Below, in pieces: positions 61,043 through 64,000 of a stretch of 64,000 nucleotides of DNA. The position numbers and the translations under genes were made by a program. The notes beneath the pieces were generated by a model. It was not told where the DNA came from. It ran no database searches and saw only the letters and a program-made list of their open reading frames with translations. This DNA is from Gibbula magus (Eukaryota; Mollusca; Gastropoda; Trochida; Trochidae). How positions within the stretch are numbered: position 1 is the stretch's first letter; each line of letters starts with the position of its first letter. The DNA lies in contig OW388292.1 of the NCBI GenBank assembly GCA_936450465.1, forward strand, positions 12,667,756 to 12,731,755, read 5' to 3'.

Positions 61043-61506
61043 TTGATTGTTTACCTCACATACTTTGTGGAGTATCGTGTAGGGCTTGACTGTTTACCTC
61101 ACATACTTTGTGGAGTATCGTTTAGGGCTTGACTGTTTACCTCATATACTTTTCGGAGTATCGTTTAGGGCTTGACTGTTTACCTCACATACTTTTCGGA
61201 GTATCGTTTAGGGCTTGACTGTTTACCCCTCATACTTTGTGGAGTAACGTGTAGGGCTTGACTGTTTACCTCACATACTTTGTGGAGTATCGTTTAGGGC
61301 TTGACTGTTTACCTCACATACCTTTCGGAGTATCGTTTAGGGCTTGACTGTTTACCCCAAATACTTTGTGTAGTATCGTGTAGGGCTTGACTGTTTACCT
61401 CACATACTTTGTGGAGTATCGTGTAGGGCTTGACTGTTTACCTCACATACTTTGTGGAGTATCGTTTAGGGCTTGACTGTTTACCTCACATACTTTGTGG
61501 AGTATA
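61043..61506 (+). repeat. Right-edge satellite monomers with private variants
   Basis: The last eleven or so monomers carry CTTTTCGGAGTATCG or CCTTTCGGAG and GTTTAGGG, combinations rare or absent inside the array. The array ends within a monomer at GGAGTATA. Divergent edge monomers are usual for satellites homogenised from within. Confidence 0.75.
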
Positions 61507-62063
61507 ACAATAACTATTCTCTGCTGCCAAAGATCTCGGTGTTATCATGAACCGAGACTTCAGTATGGCAGAGCATGTTAAATATTCATTCCCCGCCGCA
61601 CAGACATCTACTCTATCGTGGGTAGACTATTGTAAAAGGCTCCTGGTAAGTTGTGCAGTGTGCATCACAGATCAGCTTCAGTGTGTCCAGAACATTGTCA
61701 CTGATATCACAACTATCGCTCTCAGATATCATCAGTCCTGCTCAGACCTCCTCTCACTGTCGGTAAAAATACAAGATGCACATTATATGTCCAGTCAGTG
61801 CAGGATAAACACAGATCCAAGCTATCTCTCATAGTTCGCCCTATCACCTGCAGCTGCCAGATTTCTTAAGCAAGGGCCATAGGTAAGAAGTTATCTCTCT
61901 TTGAGCATCTCCAGCACTCTCACAGGAGCTTGATTGTCCTCGCTTACATGACAAACACATAGCGCCTGACAGGCGACCGGTTGTAATCTCCTTCGGGAGT
62001 GTTCTGTACTCGTGGACCAGGGGTAATATGTCGGTCGCGCCATGAGCAGGTTATAAATATCCA
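61507..62063 (+). mobile_element. 3' remnant of a second LINE, abutting the satellite
   Basis: Starting directly at the satellite edge, the plus strand reads A-A-K-D-L-G-V-I-M-N-R-D-F-S-M-A-E-H-V-K, then AAQTSTLSWVDYC, I-T-D-Q-L-Q-C-V-Q-N, then Y-M-S-S-Q-C and T-D-P-S-Y-L-S. These are the C-terminal blocks of L2/CR1/jockey-type reverse transcriptase ORFs (family words LGVxxD, STLDYCNxLL, LQxVQN). Internal deletions and stops (from 61832 on) show decay. The 3' end GCGCCATGAGC...TATAAATATCC followed by (ATT)n is the tail form of such LINEs. It belongs to a different family from the 8830 element. Confidence 0.7.
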
Positions 62064-62099
62064 TATTATTATTATTATTATTATTATTATTGTTATTAT
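62064..62099. repeat. (ATT)n tail of the LINE remnant
   Basis: About ten ATT units with one TGTT interruption, directly after the LINE 3' end. CR1/L2-like LINEs end in short microsatellites instead of poly(A). Confidence 0.85.
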
Positions 62100-62424
62100 A
62101 GTACAATTGTTTCCATTCATTCATTCACGGTACCTGTTAAAGAAATAGAGAATACTAAACGACGTCCCGTTTAATAACATATTTATGAAACGAGTGGATG
62201 GTTTTGGTATTTAAAGAGCGAAAGCAAAGCAAATATCCGTTAATAACAGTTTCAATTTTGAACAATACAATTTCAAAACACTCATTACATTGTCTTTATG
62301 TTGAACTATAAGAAGCGCAAATTGGCGAGTAAACAAAAACATCGTATTAATCTCACTAGATCTTATGAATGATGTCATGTGATTGTGACGTCATCGGAAT
62401 GCGACTGTTTTCAAGCGCGTTTCA

Positions 62425-62550
62425 GTTAGACTAGTTACAGTTGTATGTAGCTGCAGTTACTTTGCCAAAATAGGCTCTGTAACACCCTGATGACAATGAT
62501 ACTGGGGAGTAAAGTTACATACAGTTCTGCAGCTAGTTTTATCTAACGCA
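62425..62550. repeat. Imperfect inverted-repeat element
   Basis: Words near the left end (GTTAGACTAG, TTGTATGTAG, CTGCAGTTAC) recur in reverse complement near the right end (AGTTACATACAG, CTGCAGCTAG, ATCTAAC), giving arms of about 45 bases with gaps. It may be a decayed MITE. Confidence 0.3.
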
Positions 62551-64000
62551 ATTGTGGGGATCATTGTCCTTGTTGCCGATGAAGTTAACATTGACGGCAC
62601 AAATTGCTAACAGCACCGCCGAAAATGCAGTTCCGACATTTATAGCAAACGTTAAAATTTTAAATCAGCATTGACACTTACCTTGAATCATTTTTATTCA
62701 TTTATCTTGGTATGTTATCTTCTGTAACAACAGACGGACATGAACAATGCCTCCACAACCTTGAAAACTTACATGTCGACACGAAGCAAATTTTTACATT
62801 CTAAACAATCAAAACCATTCCTCAAAAGGAGAAGAAAATATCAAAATGTACCTTTAAGGATTACAATGTAGTTGCAATAATACTCAACTGACGACTGTCA
62901 CAGGATACGTGGGTTCAACGTGACGTTTTTTCCTTATGAATTTACATAAACTGAGGCTACGTCAAGTTGCATGACGAAGCAAAATGGCGGTCAAATCCCG
63001 AAAGCCGTAACGAGATAACATATGTGTCAAGGGAACTAACTCTGAATCAACCAAGTGATACTGATTGACGGTAAATTGTGATAGAAGCGTCCGTACAATA
63101 TTAATCATAATGACGTAGTGTGAAAAAACATGTCCCAAGAAATCCAGTGCGATCCCTAAGGCCATGTGACTACTGGAAAGTAGTTCCGACTGCGATCGCT
63201 TTCACGTGCAATGTTTCACAACAGTGTTGAATAACATTTCGATGTTTCACAACAGTAATATCTTCAACGAGAGTGTAATAAAACATTATTCCATGAGTTG
63301 AAAGTAAGCTTCTACAATGATAGTAAATGTTTTGCTTGCTTTCATGTTGTTCTTTCTTTTGTCTAAAAAGAAGGAAGTTTGATCACAACAGGTAAAGGTA
63401 TGAATTATCATAGACATAATCGTTTATTATCAGAAGATCTTATACAAGTATTTGCTGGTATGAATCTGTGATAGCAAATGCTTGCCAGAGAGCAGTGGTG
63501 TGACTGAACTAGGGTGCAGTCATAACACCAATGTCTGTGTCCTCTGTTCTCAGCATGATGCTCTAGTATCATTAAGCAATGACGTAAAGTGGAAGCCTGC
63601 TATCAAATTCATGAGTGCATGGAGTTTGGCAACTGATGTCCCTTCTAGGATATATCACTGTCAGCTATATCAACTAAAGAAGAGCAAATATACATTGTAT
63701 GATTCCCATTTCAGTAGACTTCGAGAAAAAGTACCTCATTGAAGAGGTATGTTGACATTGCGTAGGTGGAAGTTACAAGTCTTGGCTATAAACTGCCAAA
63801 CTGAGGTCTAATTAATAATACTATCAAGAACTTTGACAGTGGAGGAAGGTTGAATGGTGTTGTCACAAACTGAGATACTGGAGATGTTGTTAACATTTGT
63901 TACGTTTTTCATTTAGGCCTAGAAGAATAGAATAAAAGAAGTCTCATTCAGAGCATTATTCTCCATCCAAGATTTGATAGAGGAAAAACAAGCAGGTGTG
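62551..64000. other. No gene seen
   Basis: AT-rich sequence. Short open frames at 62962-63165 (minus) and 63482-63742 (plus) have no recognisable motif, signal peptide or splice context. Confidence 0.4.

Larger units (their letters stand above)
24511..61506 (+). repeat. 43-bp satellite array, about 37 kb, roughly 860 monomers
   Basis: Head-to-tail array, all in one orientation. The commonest monomer is 43 bp and contains CTGTTTACCTCACATAC, then TTTGTGGAGTATCG, then a variable part (TGTAGGG, CGTAGGG, TCTGGGG, TGTACGG, TATGGGG). Length variants recur: 41 bp (CACACATTGTGG), 42 bp (GTAGGATTGATTG) and 44 bp (CATACTTTTTTGGAATATCG). Because 43 is 1 mod 3, each plus-strand frame cycles through all three phases. 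The 60-80 residue frames (LPHILCGVSCRA, LFTSHTLWSIV, LTVYLTYFVEYRVG) are that cycle made visible where a TTGACTG to TTGTCTG change removes a TGA. They are not genes. No non-satellite insertion is visible inside. The left junction is near 24511 and the right junction at 61506. Confidence 0.97.

Noticed and set aside
24511..61506. CRISPR-like array
   Set aside because: The units are contiguous 43-bp tandem repeats without unique spacers, in a eukaryotic context.
63482..63742. 86-residue plus-strand frame near the right end
   Set aside because: No motif, signal peptide, splice signal or homology recognised.

Overview
The window is eukaryotic nuclear DNA. It has AT-rich intergenic sequence, spliced minus-strand genes with GT/AG boundaries, decayed LINE, DIRS-order and Tc1/mariner elements, foldback elements, and a very large satellite. 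Secreted proteins built as signal peptide, PAN/apple-like module, EGF-like module and fibrinogen C-terminal domain (FReD) fit a lophotrochozoan invertebrate, most likely a mollusc. That lineage call is inference from gene and repeat content.

1-11.9 kb and 22.3-22.5 kb: two paralogous minus-strand FReD genes can be modelled with matching splice phases (0, then 1). Gene 1 has exon 1 at 2400-2651, exon 2 at 1678-1786 and exon 3 from 324 leftwards off the window. Gene 2 has exon 3 at 10414-11060, exon 2 at 11782-11899 and its best exon 1 candidate at 22253-22522, about 10.4 kb away across an intron holding a DIRS-type retroelement. A broken FReD 3' end lies at 4285-4527. Between them are a fragmented repeat-associated protein (5040-5530 and 6684-6878), a Tc1-like fragment, a foldback element, a 29-C run and a truncated LINE (8830-10230).

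15.4-20.1 kb: a DIRS-order retroelement with Gag-like, RT/RNase H and tyrosine recombinase genes. Its repeats are arranged A1-ORFs-B1-A2-B2 (split direct repeats). On its left it shares an A repeat with an internally deleted second copy. All three genes carry stops or frameshifts.

24.5-61.5 kb: more than half of the window is one satellite array of a 43-bp monomer, roughly 860 copies in one orientation. It has several levels of higher-order structure: three superblocks of about 11.1, 13.2 and 12.1 kb, nested blocks of 0.3-3 kb that are near multiples of 43 bp, and a perfect 600-bp tandem duplication. Almost every monomer carries TGTTTAC, the forkhead-factor core. The many 60-80 residue open frames in the array are by-products of the repeat, not genes. 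The array stops abruptly against the 3' part of a LINE ending in an (ATT)n tail (61507-62099). The last 1.9 kb shows no recognisable gene.

The FReD genes are the only likely host protein-coding genes. I saw no tRNA, rRNA or CRISPR.
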